Assembly (NCBI RefSeq): GCF_036188265.1
Contig: NZ_CP108093.1
Location: 2,927,001-2,991,000, forward strand
Reading direction: 5' to 3'
Length of the DNA stretch: 64,000 nucleotides
From: Streptomyces sp. NBC_00247
GTDB lineage: Bacteria; Actinomycetota; Actinomycetes; Streptomycetales; Streptomycetaceae
Notes under the pieces: model-generated
The model's input: the letters and a program-made list of their open reading frames with translations, nothing else
Databases searched by the model: none
Told to the model about the DNA's origin: nothing
Translations under genes and position numbers: made by a program
Part shown: positions 24,914 to 33,302 of the stretch, in pieces
How positions within the stretch are numbered: the first letter of the stretch is position 1
Layout of the letters: every line of letters begins with the position of its first letter

Positions 24914-27451
24914 CTACTCCCGCGCGCCGACCGCCTCCACCGGGCGGACCCGGAGCGCCCGCGCGGCCGGAAGCACGGCGGCCACCACGGCGATCACCGC
25001 GGCGGCGGCGAGCACCGCGCCGATCGCCGCCCAGGGCACCACGACGCCCGTGTGCACGCCGAGCAGCGCCAGCGCACCCCCTACGGCGCCCAGGTCGATC
25101 GCCGCGACGGCGATGCCGAGCAGAGCTCCCACGCCGACCACCACCAGTGCCTCGACGGCGACGATCCTCAGCACCTGGCCGGTTGTCGCACCCGCCAGCC
25201 GCAGGACGGCGAAGTCGCGGGCCCGGTCCGAGGTCGCCATCACCAGGGTGTTGACCAGGGCGATCCCCGTGCAGAGCAGGGCGATGCCCAGCACCGTCAG
25301 CAGCCCGAGCCGGGTGGTCTCCCGGGTACGGGGGTGGTACGCGGCGACCCGGGCGCGCGCGGTCGTCACCTCGGTCCCGGTGGCCCGGCCTGCCTCGCGG
25401 AGCGCGGCGGCGACCGCCTTACGGTCGGCGCCCGGCGCCACCGTGATGTCGAGGCGGTCCACCGGGGCGCCCGAGGCGTTCCGGGCGCTGAGCAGGACAC
25501 CGTGGTCCCCGGTGCCGGTGCGCAGGACGGCCGCGATGCGCAGGGACGCCGCGCGGCCGTCGCCCAGCCGGACCCCGACCCGCTCGCCCACCTCCGTGGT
25601 GAGCCACTCCTCGGTGACCACGATGCTGTCGTCGTCGAGATCCGCGAGGGAGCCCGAGGCGACCGGCAGGGCCGACACCTCCGCGAAGGCCCGCGGGTCC
25701 ACGGCCGCCGCCTCGTAGGAGACGAGGGCGACGCCCTCTTCGAGGACGGTGACCCCGGTGGAGCGGGAGGCGCTGACCACCGCGCCCGGAACCCGCCGGG
25801 CCCCTTCCACGAACTCCGTCGGAAGGGGCCGCCGTCCGTCCTTCGAGGTGACGACGAACTCGGCGGAGGTACGGGTCAGCGCCTCGGTCTCCTTGGCTCC
25901 GGCGAGGGTCCCGGTCGCCCCCAGGAGGACGGTGGTCAGGGCCACCGTGATGAGGACGGGCGTAGCGACGGCGGCGGTCCTGCGAGTGGCCGCCGAGGCG
26001 CTCTCCCGGGCCAACAGGCCTGTGGCACCCGGAAGGCGGGCGGGCAGCGAGGTCAGCAGCCGGACGGCCGGGGGCACCAGCACCGGCGCGAGGAGCGCGC
26101 ATCCGGCGATGAGCACCATCGGCTGCGTGAGGTAGGTCTTGCGCTTGAGGAGCCCGCCGGGGTCGGAGACCAGAGCCATCACGATCAGCCCGATTCCGGT
26201 GCCCACCACCAGAGTCGCCAGTATCCAGCGCAGTCGCGGCATGGCTCCGTCGTCGACGGCCGCCTCGCGCAGTGCCTGGGTAGGGGCGGTCCGTCCGGCG
26301 CGGTGGGCGGACACGGCCGATCCGGCCACCGCCACGGTCAGCCCGGTCCAGAAGGCGACGTGCAGCGGCCAGGTACGGTCGCCGATCGCGAACCAGGCGG
26401 GGGCGATCCCCCGGTCCACCATCCGGGCGACGAGGCGGGGGGCTCCCGCCCTGCCCCACCAGCATCCGGCGGCGGAGGCCAGGAGGCCGACCAGGACGGC
26501 CTCGGCGTACACGGTCCGGCGGATCTGTCCGGGGGTGGCGCCCGCCGTGCGCAACAGCCCGAACTCCCTCCGGCGCTGCGCCACCGCGAAGGAGAAGGTG
26601 GACGCCACCACGGCGGCCGAAACGAAGGCGGTGATGCCCGCGGCGGTACCGAGCAGCGCGTTGACGGAGGCGAGCGCCTCCCGGTCGCGGTCGGGGTCCG
26701 GGTCGGCGCGGCGCCGGTCGCCGCCGGTGAGGACCGACACCCGCGGCTCCCCGGCCTTCGCCCCGGCCTCGGCCGCCTCCACCTCGGCGGCGACGGCCCG
26801 CGGGTCCGCGTGGACGACCAGGGCGTCGACCGCCGGGGAGATCCGTGCGGCCTCGGCGTCGGTGAAGAACAGCGCCGTCTCGAACCCGGTCGCGGCGACG
26901 GTACCGACCACCGTCACGCTCCGGCCGGCACCGCCGGGGCCCGTGGCGCCCGGGAAGAGCAACCGCATCCGGTCGCCCGGGTGCACGGAGGAGCCGGGGC
27001 CGGTGGCGGCCACGATCTCGCCGGGCGCCTTGGGGGCGCGCCCCGCGGTCGGCCGGTACGGGGTCGCGGCGGCGATGGACCACGGGTGGCCGACGACCTC
27101 GGCGTCCGCGTACGGGCCGCCGCCGGACGGGAACTCCACCGGGAACGTCCGGTCCTCGACGGCGGGCCCGAGGGCGGACAGCCGGGTGACGAGTGCGGGC
27201 GGTACGGGCCGGGGCCGGGCGAGCGGGCTCGTCCGTACGCCGATGGGGGTGGCGACCCGGAGCGTGTCCGCACCCTTGACCACCACGGGGGCGGCCGCGA
27301 ACCGCTCCGGCACGCGTTCCGGCGCGTCGAGCGTGGCGGCGAGGGCGAGGCCGGTGGCGGCCACGAGGCCCACGCCGAGGGCGAGGGCGACGAAGGAGCC
27401 GGCGAAGGTGATCCAGCGGGCCCGCAGCCCGGCGAGTACGCGCGTCAGCAC
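24914..27451 (-). CDS. FtsX-like ABC transporter permease
   Basis: An 845-residue permease with two FtsX modules: an N-terminal helix, a large extracellular domain (residues about 45-260), three helices (around 265-400), a second soluble domain, and three C-terminal helices with the conserved DFAVLRLAGATTGQVLRIV. This MacB-like type drives export or mechanical work across the membrane with a separate ATPase. The GTG start overlaps the ATPase stop (GTGCTGA), so the two are translationally coupled. Probably controlled by the two-component system on the other strand. Confidence 0.92.
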   Translation of the reverse strand: MLTRVLAGLRARWITFAGSFVALALGVGLVAATGLALAATLDAPERVPERFAAAPVVVKGADTLRVATPIGVRTSPLARPRPVPPALVTRLSALGPAVEDRTFPVEFPSGGGPYADAEVVGHPWSIAAATPYRPTAGRAPKAPGEIVAATGPGSSVHPGDRMRLLFPGATGPGGAGRSVTVVGTVAATGFETALFFTDAEAARISPAVDALVVHADPRAVAAEVEAAEAGAKAGEPRVSVLTGGDRRRADPDPDRDREALASVNALLGTAAGITAFVSAAVVASTFSFAVAQRRREFGLLRTAGATPGQIRRTVYAEAVLVGLLASAAGCWWGRAGAPRLVARMVDRGIAPAWFAIGDRTWPLHVAFWTGLTVAVAGSAVSAHRAGRTAPTQALREAAVDDGAMPRLRWILATLVVGTGIGLIVMALVSDPGGLLKRKTYLTQPMVLIAGCALLAPVLVPPAVRLLTSLPARLPGATGLLARESASAATRRTAAVATPVLITVALTTVLLGATGTLAGAKETEALTRTSAEFVVTSKDGRRPLPTEFVEGARRVPGAVVSASRSTGVTVLEEGVALVSYEAAAVDPRAFAEVSALPVASGSLADLDDDSIVVTEEWLTTEVGERVGVRLGDGRAASLRIAAVLRTGTGDHGVLLSARNASGAPVDRLDITVAPGADRKAVAAALREAGRATGTEVTTARARVAAYHPRTRETTRLGLLTVLGIALLCTGIALVNTLVMATSDRARDFAVLRLAGATTGQVLRIVAVEALVVVGVGALLGIAVAAIDLGAVGGALALLGVHTGVVVPWAAIGAVLAAAAVIAVVAAVLPAARALRVRPVEAVGARE

Positions 27452-28251
27452 GACGGCACCGCCGCCCCCCGCGCGGCCTTCCCGTACGTCGATCTCTCGC
27501 GCGCCGGCTTCTCCGCCGCCGCGCTCCCGGTCAGCCGCGTCATGCGTGCGGCGACCCGCTCGGCGTCGGGGGCGTCGAGTTCGTCGCGCACCCGGCCGTC
27601 CGCGAGGAGCACCACCCGGTCCGCGCAGGCCCCGGCGACGGGGTCGTGCGTGACCATCACCACCGTCCGGCCGCCGTCCACCAGGGAGCGCAGCAGGGCG
27701 AGGACCTCCCGGGCCGTCGTGGAGTCGAGGGCTCCGGTGGGTTCGTCGCCGAAGAGGACCTCGGGGCGGGTGATCAGAGCGCGGGCCAGTGCCACGCGCT
27801 GCTGCTGACCGCCGGAGAGTTCGCCGGGCCGGTGGCCGGCGCGGCCCCCGAGCCCCACCCGGTCCAGGGCGTCGAGCACGTCGGCGCGCCGGGGCCTCCC
27901 CCCGGCCAGCCGCAGCGGGAGGGCCACGTTCTGCGCGGCGGTGAGCGCGGGCAGCAGGTTGAAGGACTGGAAGACGAACCCGATCCGGCGCCTCCGCAGC
28001 AGGGTGAGGCGCCGCTCGCCGAGGGTGGTCAGCTCGGTGCCGCCGAGGAACACCCGCCCCGAGGTCGGTCGGTCGAGGCCGGCCGCGCAGTGCAGGAGGG
28101 TGGACTTGCCGGAACCGGAGGGGCCCATGATCGCGGTGAAGGTCCCCGGCGCGACGGTCAGGTCGACCCGGTCGAGGACGGTGACGAGGCTGCTGCCGCG
28201 GCCGTGCGACCGGGTCACGGAACGGAGCTGAACCGCTGGCTGTTGACTCAT
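27445..28251 (-). CDS. ABC transporter ATP-binding protein (MacB/LolD type)
   Basis: A 268-residue ATPase with Walker A GPSGSGKST, Q-loop FVFQSFNLLPALTA, signature LSGGQQQRVALARAL, Walker B VLFGDEPTGALD and the H-loop VTHD. The start was set at M-S-Q-Q-P-A-V because conservation begins there; an in-frame upstream ATG exists. It powers the FtsX-like permease encoded immediately downstream. Confidence 0.95.
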   Translation of the reverse strand: MSQQPAVQLRSVTRSHGRGSSLVTVLDRVDLTVAPGTFTAIMGPSGSGKSTLLHCAAGLDRPTSGRVFLGGTELTTLGERRLTLLRRRRIGFVFQSFNLLPALTAAQNVALPLRLAGGRPRRADVLDALDRVGLGGRAGHRPGELSGGQQQRVALARALITRPEVLFGDEPTGALDSTTAREVLALLRSLVDGGRTVVMVTHDPVAGACADRVVLLADGRVRDELDAPDAERVAARMTRLTGSAAAEKPARERSTYGKAARGAAVPSC

Positions 28252-28372
28252 GCCGCCAGTCAACCCAGCTCGCGCGCGCGGCACATCGGAGCGGATTGCC
28301 GTCCTCATGGTGGAGCTGTCTCCACCGTGGACCCGCCACCGACCGGCAAGGGACCCGCCCTGCCCCTGCCGT

Positions 28373-28402
28373 CACGGCCACGGCCACGGCCACGGCCACG
28401 GC
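28373..28402. repeat. CACGGC hexanucleotide repeat, five copies
   Basis: Five perfect CACGGC units lie in the 190-base divergent region between the ABC ATPase and histidine-kinase genes. They could alter promoter spacing if the copy number changes. Confidence 0.8.
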
Positions 28403-28441
28403 GGATCGCACCGCGTGGGCCGGGCCGCCTACCGTTCCCCC

Positions 28442-29728
28442 ATGCATCCCGCCCTCCTCGCGCAAGCACTGCGGCAGCGCCGGTACGTACTCGGCGTGTG
28501 GCCCTGGCGCGCCGTGCTCTACCTGCTCACCGGCGTGCCGCTCGGCGCCGCCGTGCTGGTGACGCTGACCCTGCTGGCCGTCGCGGGCGGCGTACTCTCC
28601 GTGGTGCTGGTGGGGCTGCCGCTCCTGCTGGTCCTGGCCCTCGCGGGGATACCGCTGGCCGCCCTGGAGCGGTACCGGCTGCGGCTGGTCCACCCCGGCC
28701 CGCTGCCTTCCGCACACCGCCCGCCGGACGAGCCGGGACTCTCCTCCTGGCTCCGGACGCGACTCCAGGAGCGTTCGACCTGGCGGGAGTTGGCGTACGC
28801 GCTCTTCCTCGGGCTGCTGTTGTGGCCGGTGGAGGCGCTGGCGGTCGCCTGTGTGCTCCTGATCCCGGCGGGGCTGGTCGCGGTCCTCCCCCAGATGATC
28901 GCGGGCGGTACGGGCGGGGCGAGGCTGCTGAAGCTGTGGACCGTGGAGTCCTGGCCCGCGGCCTGGGCACTGCTGGTGGCCGGACTGCTCCTGCTGCCTC
29001 CGCTCGCCTACCCCCTGGGGGCGCTCGCGGCCGGCCGGGCCGCCCTGACACGGCGCCTCCTTTGTCCGCCGGACAGTGGACTCGCCGAACGGGTGGACGA
29101 GTTGGACCGTTCCCGGATGCGGCTGGTGCACGCCTTCGAGGCGGAGCGCCGCAGGATCGAGCGCGATCTCCACGACGGCGCCCAACAGCGCCTGGTCGCC
29201 CTCTCCATGACCCTGGGCCTGGCCGGACTGGAGCGCCCCGCCGAACCGGTCGCCGGGCTGCTCGCCAAGGCGCGCGTCCAGGCCGACGAGGCGCTGACCG
29301 AGATCCGGGAGCTGATCCGGGGCATCCATCCGCAGGTCCTCACCGACCGGGGGCTGGGTGCGGCGGTGGAGGACGTGGCCGACCGCTCGGTCGTCCCGGT
29401 GGACGTGACGCTGGACGTACCGGACCGGCTGCCGGAGGCCGTCGAGACCGCCGCGTACTTCGCTGTCTGCGAGGCCCTCACCAACGCGGCCAGACACAGC
29501 GGGGCGTCCAGGGTGACGGTGAACGGGCAGTGCCGGGACGGCGAGCTGTCCGTGGAGGTGCGGGACGACGGCACGGGTGGCGCGGACATCGACGCCGGTA
29601 CGGGCCTCCAGGGGGTCGCCGACCGTCTCTCGGTCGTCGACGGCCTGCTGCTAGTCTCCAGTCCGCCCGGCGGGCCCACGGTGTTCCGCCTGCGCGTCCC
29701 GTGTCCGCCCGTACGACCCAGGAGTTGA
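28442..29728 (+). CDS. Sensor histidine kinase (NarL-type partner, HisKA_3)
   Basis: A 428-residue sensor with four to six N-terminal helices forming an intramembrane-type sensor domain, then a HisKA_3 dimerisation domain with the phosphoacceptor His244 in IERDLHDGAQQRLVALS and a HATPase domain with the N-box CEALTNAARHSGA and the G-boxes VRDDGTGGA and GTGLQGVADRL. It lies head to head with the ABC exporter genes, a layout typical of systems that sense and expel cell-envelope-active compounds. The response regulator gene follows four bases later. Confidence 0.93.
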   Translation: MHPALLAQALRQRRYVLGVWPWRAVLYLLTGVPLGAAVLVTLTLLAVAGGVLSVVLVGLPLLLVLALAGIPLAALERYRLRLVHPGPLPSAHRPPDEPGLSSWLRTRLQERSTWRELAYALFLGLLLWPVEALAVACVLLIPAGLVAVLPQMIAGGTGGARLLKLWTVESWPAAWALLVAGLLLLPPLAYPLGALAAGRAALTRRLLCPPDSGLAERVDELDRSRMRLVHAFEAERRRIERDLHDGAQQRLVALSMTLGLAGLERPAEPVAGLLAKARVQADEALTEIRELIRGIHPQVLTDRGLGAAVEDVADRSVVPVDVTLDVPDRLPEAVETAAYFAVCEALTNAARHSGASRVTVNGQCRDGELSVEVRDDGTGGADIDAGTGLQGVADRLSVVDGLLLVSSPPGGPTVFRLRVPCPPVRPRS

Positions 29729-29732
29729 GCCG

Positions 29733-30395
29733 TTGCGCACCGAGGGCGGGGGCTTGCGCGTGGTACTGGCCGAGGACGGCGTACTGCTGCGCGAGGGACT
29801 GGTCGGGGTACTCACCCGGTTCGGACACGAGGTGGTGGCCGCCGTCGGAACCGCCGGGGAACTGGCCGCCGCCGTGGAGTCGTACCGCCCGGACATCGTG
29901 GTGACCGACGTCCGGATGCCGCCCGGTTTCACCGACGAGGGCCTGCGGGCGGCCGTCGAACTGCGCACCGGTCAGCCGGACTTGCCGGTCCTGGTCCTCA
30001 GCCAGTACGTCCAGCGCTCCTACGCGGAGGATTTGCTGGACTCGGCCGACGGCACGGCCGTCGGCTATCTGCTCAAGGAACGGATCGGCCACGTCGAGGA
30101 GTTCGCGGCGGCGGTGGCCCGGGTCGCCGCCGGGGACACGGTGGTCGATCCCGAGGTGGTCCGCCAGCTCATCCGGCACCGCCGCGATCCGCTCGCCCGG
30201 CTCACCCCGCGCGAGCAGGAGGTCCTCGCGCTGATGGCGGAAGGCAGGTCCAACGCCTCGATCGCCGACGCCCTCACCGTCAACGAGGGTACGGTCAGCA
30301 AGCACTTCGGCTCGATCCTGACCAAGCTCGACCTCTCCCTCTCCGAGGAGACGAACCGCCGCGTGCTGGCCGTACTGGCCTACCTGCGCGGCTGA
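29733..30395 (+). CDS. LuxR/NarL family response regulator
   Basis: A 220-residue two-domain regulator. The receiver domain has AED near the N-terminus, the phosphoacceptor Asp in DIVVTDVRMPP and the Lys of YLLKER; the C-terminal LuxR helix-turn-helix is LTPREQEVLALMAEGRSNAS with NEGTVSKHFGSILTKL. The TTG start has AGGAG at seven bases upstream, inside the kinase stop region, so the two genes are probably coupled. Likely activates the ABC exporter genes, by position. Its end overlaps the convergent MFS gene by 16 bases. Confidence 0.93.
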   Translation: MRTEGGGLRVVLAEDGVLLREGLVGVLTRFGHEVVAAVGTAGELAAAVESYRPDIVVTDVRMPPGFTDEGLRAAVELRTGQPDLPVLVLSQYVQRSYAEDLLDSADGTAVGYLLKERIGHVEEFAAAVARVAAGDTVVDPEVVRQLIRHRRDPLARLTPREQEVLALMAEGRSNASIADALTVNEGTVSKHFGSILTKLDLSLSEETNRRVLAVLAYLRG

Positions 30396-32023
30396 TCCGG
30401 CACGGGGGCGACCGCGCCCCTGCGGGAGGCGGAGGTCATGGCGGCAGCCGCGAGTGCCGTCGCCGCGAGGATCAGCCCGGCGGTGAGCAGGGCCGCCCGT
30501 GCGGCGGCGCCCGCTGAGCCCGTACCCGTGAGCGCGTGAGCAGCGCCGCCTCCGCCACCCGCACCGGCGAGGTAGACACCGCCGACGACCGCGACGCCGA
30601 GGGTGCCGCCGAGCTGCTGGACGGCGTTGAGGAGTCCGGCGGCGGAGCCGGTCTCCTGCGGACCGACGCCGCTGAGCGCCACGGCGAAGAACGGAGTCGT
30701 GAACAGCCCGGTGCCCACGCCCGCGACGAGGAGCGCGGCCGGCAGGTACACCGGGTACGCGCCCGGGCCGCTCGCCCCGTACGCGAGGCAGGCTGCCAGG
30801 AGACCGGCGGCGAGGACCGCGACACCGGTGTGCAGGACGCGGGTGGACCCGTACCGGGGGACGAGCCGGTCGCCCGCCGCCCAGGAGCCGGCGGCAAGCC
30901 CCGTCGACCACGGCAGCAGCGTCAGTCCGGCGGCGAGGGGCCCCCGGCCGAGGCCCAGTTCGAGGTGGAGCACCACCACGGTCATGACGGCGTTCATCAC
31001 GGCGAAGAACAGCGTCGACGTGGCGAGCGCCGCGGGGAACGCCCGCCCCCGCAGCAACGCCGGCGCGATCAGCGGGGCCCGGCCCCGGCGGGCGGTACGC
31101 CGCTGCTGGAGGACGAACCCCACGAGTACGGCGGCACCCGCTCCCGCAGTCGCCCAGGCCCGCGGGCCCGGGGCGCCCGATCCGCCGGCCAGCGGGCACA
31201 CCACCAGGGCGATGCCGACCGTCGCGAGCAGGGTCCCGGCCAGGTCCAGGCCGGGTGGTGGAAGCGGCACCGGTCGCCCGGAGGACGGGTCCGGCGGCGT
31301 CTGGTGCGTGCGTGCCAGTCGTCGCCGGGCAGGCGGGACTTCCACCACGCGATCCGGCTGCGGGAGGACGGGAGCACGGTCCTCCCGCAGCCGGGGCGCG
31401 ATCGCCAGCACGGCGGCGGCGAGCGGGAGGTTGACGAGGAAGACCGCGCGCCAGGACGAACCGAGCACGTCGGCATGGGTCAGCACCCCGCCGAGCACCG
31501 GCCCGAGCACGGCGGACAGGCCCATGACCGGGCCGATCGCCCCGAGCGCCCGGGGCAGCTCCTCACCGTCGAACATCGCCCGGATCAGCCCGAAGGTCTG
31601 CGGGACGATCAGCGCGGCGGCGACTCCCTGGAGCGCCCGCAGCCCGATCAGCGCCGCCGGCCCCGGAGCGCACGCGCAGGCCGCCGAGGTGACGGCGAAG
31701 GCGACCACGCCGATACGGAAGACCCGCCGCCGCCCGGCCCTGTCCCCCAGCCACGCACCGGTCAGCAGTGCCAGCGCGAACGTGAGGGTGTACGCGGCGC
31801 TGAACCACGGAATGGTGGCCGCCGCCCCGCCGAGATCGACGTGCACGACCGGCCCCGCCACCTGGACGATCGTCGCGTCAAGAAGGTTCATGGCCTCGGC
31901 GACCAGCACCGCCACCAGCGCGGACCAGCGGCGCGGCCAGGGGGCGCCCGGTGCCGGGTCCGTCGTCGGGTCCTTCGCCGGGCCGGAGACGGCGGGCGTA
32001 CTGCGGCGCGAGGTACGGGACAC
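30380..32023 (-). CDS. MFS transporter, DHA2 (14-TM drug:H+ antiporter) family
   Basis: A 547-residue protein with about 14 hydrophobic helices. Motif A appears as GAWLGDRAGRRRVFRIG, and motif C as GPVMGLSAVLGPVLGGVL; MNLLDATIVQVAGP is the helix 1 signature of DHA2 proteins (EmrB/QacA type). The long cytoplasmic loop after helix 6 is Pro/Arg-rich. GTG start with GGGGGAG upstream. It diverges from an AsnC/Lrp regulator across about 200 bases, which suggests that this regulator controls it. Substrate unknown. Confidence 0.92.
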   Translation of the reverse strand: MSRTSRRSTPAVSGPAKDPTTDPAPGAPWPRRWSALVAVLVAEAMNLLDATIVQVAGPVVHVDLGGAAATIPWFSAAYTLTFALALLTGAWLGDRAGRRRVFRIGVVAFAVTSAACACAPGPAALIGLRALQGVAAALIVPQTFGLIRAMFDGEELPRALGAIGPVMGLSAVLGPVLGGVLTHADVLGSSWRAVFLVNLPLAAAVLAIAPRLREDRAPVLPQPDRVVEVPPARRRLARTHQTPPDPSSGRPVPLPPPGLDLAGTLLATVGIALVVCPLAGGSGAPGPRAWATAGAGAAVLVGFVLQQRRTARRGRAPLIAPALLRGRAFPAALATSTLFFAVMNAVMTVVVLHLELGLGRGPLAAGLTLLPWSTGLAAGSWAAGDRLVPRYGSTRVLHTGVAVLAAGLLAACLAYGASGPGAYPVYLPAALLVAGVGTGLFTTPFFAVALSGVGPQETGSAAGLLNAVQQLGGTLGVAVVGGVYLAGAGGGGGAAHALTGTGSAGAAARAALLTAGLILAATALAAAAMTSASRRGAVAPVPDQPRR

Positions 32024-32224
32024 GGCGCTCCCCCTGCGGGACGATGGCTGTGGATGTGGCTGTGACGGAGACCGGCGGGCGGCAGGCGGCGGGCCGTGGC
32101 TGACGCCCGGTGGCCGATAGCCTGCGGCGGACGACAGCCACGGTCCCGCCGCGCCCCTGTCGGATTCCAGCCCGGAAGCCAAGATCGGTGATTACTTCCA
32201 TCCGGCTCGGCTACTTTGACGAAT

Positions 32225-33220
32225 ATGCTCGTACTCGATGATCTGGACCGCGGCCTGGTCCACGCTCTGCACGTGAACGGGCGGGCGCCCTTCACACTCG
32301 TCGCGGAGGTCCTCGGCTGCTCCGTCCAGACCGTGGTCCGCCGCTACCGCCGGCTGCACGCGCAGGCGGGACTGCGGGTGGTCGCCCTCCCCGACCCGCG
32401 CAGCTCAGGCACTCACCAGTGGTTCGTACGGCTGACCGCCGCGACCCGTGCCGCGCACGACATCGCCCTCGCGCTCGCGCGCCGCCCCGACACCTCGTGG
32501 GTACGACTGGCCTCCGGCGGCACCGAGATCGTGGCGGTCATCCGCACCACCCCGGCGGGCCCGGACGCCCACGCGCTGCTGCTGCGCGACGTCCCGCGCA
32601 CCGCCGGGATCACCTCGGTCTCCGCGCACTACCTGCTGCACACCTACCTCGGCGGCCCGTCCGCGTGGCGGGGCAGGGTCGACGCGCTGGACCCCGAGCA
32701 GCAGGCACGGCTGCGCGCCGAAGGCGTCTCGGGTGCGGGTACGGGCTCCGCCACCGGGGCGCCCGCCCATCTGCTGACCGACGCCGACCGGCTGCTCCTG
32801 GAGGCGCTGCGCGACGACGCGCGGGCCAGCTACGCCGACCTCGCCGGGGCGACCGGCTCGACCGCCTCGACAGTGACCCGCAGACTCGCCGAACTGCGGG
32901 CGCGCGGGGCGCTCTTCTTCGACGTCGACGTGGACCCGGCGCTGCTGGGCGCGACCGTCTCGGCGCTGCTCTGGATGCAGGTGGCGCCCGCGCACCTGGA
33001 CGAGGTCGCCCACGCGCTCGCCGAGCACGAGGAGCTGGCGATGGTGGTGGCCACGACCGGGCCCACCAATCTCGTCGCCCAGGCGCTCTGCCGGGACACC
33101 GAGGAACTGCACCGCTATCTGACCCGCAAGGTCGCCTGGAGCACCATCGACCGGATCGAGACGGCACCGGTACTGCGGACCTACAAGGCGGCGGCGACCC
33201 TGCGCAGCGGCTGGGGGTGA
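32225..33220 (+). CDS. Lrp/AsnC family transcriptional regulator (double-domain)
   Basis: A 331-residue protein with two Lrp-type halves: helix-turn-helix 1 at about residues 15-45 (FTLVAEVLGCSVQTVVRRYR), helix-turn-helix 2 near 205-235 (ASYADLAGATGSTASTVTRR), and RAM-like ligand domains (VRLASGGTEIVAVI and MVVATTGPTNLVAQALC). ATG chosen; a TTG three codons upstream is also open. It is divergent from the MFS exporter gene and probably regulates it in response to a small metabolite. Confidence 0.9.
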   Translation: MLVLDDLDRGLVHALHVNGRAPFTLVAEVLGCSVQTVVRRYRRLHAQAGLRVVALPDPRSSGTHQWFVRLTAATRAAHDIALALARRPDTSWVRLASGGTEIVAVIRTTPAGPDAHALLLRDVPRTAGITSVSAHYLLHTYLGGPSAWRGRVDALDPEQQARLRAEGVSGAGTGSATGAPAHLLTDADRLLLEALRDDARASYADLAGATGSTASTVTRRLAELRARGALFFDVDVDPALLGATVSALLWMQVAPAHLDEVAHALAEHEELAMVVATTGPTNLVAQALCRDTEELHRYLTRKVAWSTIDRIETAPVLRTYKAAATLRSGWG

Positions 33221-33241
33221 GCGGGGGCCGGGCTTACCCGA

Positions 33242-33287
33242 ACGGGTGGCAGCCCGCACCCGTGGTGGGGTACGGGCTGCCACCCGT
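33242..33287. terminator. Bidirectional hairpin between convergent genes
   Basis: ACGGGTGGCAGCCCG pairs exactly with CGGGCTGCCACCCGT (15 bp) around a 16-base loop, between the Lrp-type gene and the convergent CotH gene. Confidence 0.75.
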
Positions 33288-33302
33288 GGACGGGCGTCCC
33301 GC

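Noticed and set aside
24728..27808. A 1026-codon open frame on the plus strand opposite the ABC permease
   Set aside because: It is the antisense of a clear FtsX permease and ATPase; its translation is Arg/Gly/His-rich without motifs, as expected in 73% GC DNA.
28373..28402. CACGGC repeats as a CRISPR or regulatory iteron array
   Set aside because: Simple hexanucleotide repeat without spacers; probably slippage.
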